Assembly: GCA_034687125.1 (NCBI GenBank)
Contig: JAQGBZ010000077.1
Span: forward strand, 124,001-188,000
Direction: 5' to 3'
DNA length: 64,000 nucleotides
From: Neelides folsomi
Lineage: Eukaryota; Arthropoda; Collembola; Neelipleona; Neelidae
The notes below the pieces were generated by a model. That model was given only the letters and a program-made list of their open reading frames with translations, did no database searches and was not told where the DNA came from. The position numbers and the translations under genes are program-made. Of the stretch, positions 62,934-64,000 are shown in pieces; position 1 is the first letter of the stretch, and each line of letters opens with the position of its first letter.

Positions 62934-63881
62934 CTCATATGATTAGATTACCTGTCAAAATTATAATTTTTTTAAAGATATGTCACATGAATCAATATGG
63001 AATTTATAAACAGAATCTCTTACTGTCAGTGTATTGGAGCGAAATATGCGAATTGTAATTAAAATGATAAACTTGGTTCGACGAAATAAAATACACAAAA
63101 ATTCTAAAAATTAGACATCTAGGATATTTCTAAATAGATATTACTCTTTCATTCTTACAGGACCATAATTAATGGTTAAAATTTCCATTTTAATGGTCCA
63201 TCGCACCCTAATTTCCTAATTTCCAGTAAATGATAAAATTCGATAAATGTGAAAAGAGAAAGAATTCTTTTCTTATTATTTCAGACTTGTTCAAAGAATC
63301 CGCTCTTCTTGGACATATTTCGTAGTTCGCTCATTCCCCCAATGAAATATATTTCATTAAGGTTCCTACATTTAGTCTACCATCGCCTGAATATTTCATA
63401 TTACCCATATACGGAACTCCCTTTTCCAAACCATTGCTACGTATTAGGTATTTGGGCTTTTCACATTGACAATTAGAATAAATGGAGATTGAGGATTTAG
63501 ATAAATTGAATGAAAAGCTTAACTTAAAAATGACAAGTTATTGAAAATAAAATTAAATGAGTCATTTTGTCATTTCTTTTTTTGGTGTATGAATTTATGG
63601 TTGAAAAAAGCTATCCTATGTGTAATGTCGTGCCATTCCATTCGATAAGTATATTAGTAGTGAGAAGAACCATATTATATCGTTACTTTTTGGCATTTTG
63701 GTGAATAATGCAATATAGTTCATATGAGATATAGGAGTATCACCAATGTGAGAGAGTCTGAAAATCATTAAGGCTTTAAGGGTGAGGGTCATGTAGGGAG
63801 GGATCCTTAATGGCACAAACTGGAAATTGTTCAAGAACAAGAGGGTTTGAGGAATTCAAGGTCTCGTCTCATTTTTTGCAG
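62934..63881. other. Upstream region of MARCHF6
   Basis: It should contain the MARCHF6 promoter. It is AT-rich, and no gene was recognised. Confidence 0.45.
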
Positions 63882-64000
63882 GGACAGGTCCCCGGGCCTT
63901 TTGGCCAACGATCCATGAAAGGCTCTTCACAACAAGTCTGTTCATAGCCAAACCCCACCAACACATGAGTGATAGAAGTCGAGTGGTGGAATTTAGAATC
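63882..64000 (+). CDS. Possible exon of a gene continuing beyond the window
   Basis: A polypyrimidine tract and acceptor (ATTTTTTGCAG, ending at 63881) precede a GC-richer stretch. One frame is open to the window edge, with codons from 63884 reading TGPRAFWPTIHERL and onward. The minus strand also has an open frame here, so strand and reality are both uncertain. No family was recognised. Confidence 0.25.

Overview
This window is nuclear DNA from a eukaryote, most likely an arthropod. It is AT-rich, and every recognisable gene is split by GT-AG introns, many under 100 bp. The gene set is animal: a six-EF-hand Cbp53E/calbindin-32-type protein, an annexin, SMYD4, FAM91A1, MARCHF6 and a fibrinogen-related lectin. 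The base composition and gene style would fit a copepod crustacean, but that taxon is a guess. No tRNA, rRNA, CRISPR array or bacterial-style operon was seen.

Layout, left to right. 128-1569 (+): a small secreted-then-anchored protein resembling the C-terminal beta-sandwich of CLCA proteins. 1924-4332 (-): a fusion of a BadF/NAGK-type sugar kinase with a MurQ-type N-acetylmuramic acid 6-phosphate etherase. 5860-9009 (-): an SLC5 sodium-solute symporter with two GC-AG introns. 10581-14927 (+): FAM91A1. 15595-19149 (-): a four-repeat annexin. 21345-22727 (-): an unrecognised charged coiled-coil protein. 23802-27761 (+): a peroxisomal D-aspartate/D-amino-acid oxidase ending in SKL. 28539-35200 (+): SMYD4, with TPR, MYND and SET parts. 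37308-43939 (-): calbindin-32-like, six canonical EF-hands, plus a candidate 12-nt microexon. 46492-52714 (+): a secreted fibrinogen-related protein. 55787-62933 (-): MARCHF6/Doa10, an ER ubiquitin ligase, in 19 exons. The last 120 bp may hold an exon of a further gene.

Most neighbours are unrelated in function, as expected for animal chromosomes. Genes lie in alternating convergent and divergent pairs. Introns and gaps carry short non-autonomous elements: two mariner-like MITEs flanked by TA (in the SLC5 and oxidase genes), a long fold-back repeat (in SMYD4), and another inverted repeat near 54.4 kb.

The most notable locus is the kinase-MurQ fusion. It joins both catalytic steps for converting bacterial cell-wall N-acetylmuramic acid into a GlcNAc-6-phosphate-type product in one intron-containing animal gene, and it keeps the two glutamates known to be essential in bacterial MurQ. 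All exon models were built by hand from splice signals, reading-frame continuity and family resemblance; no search was run.
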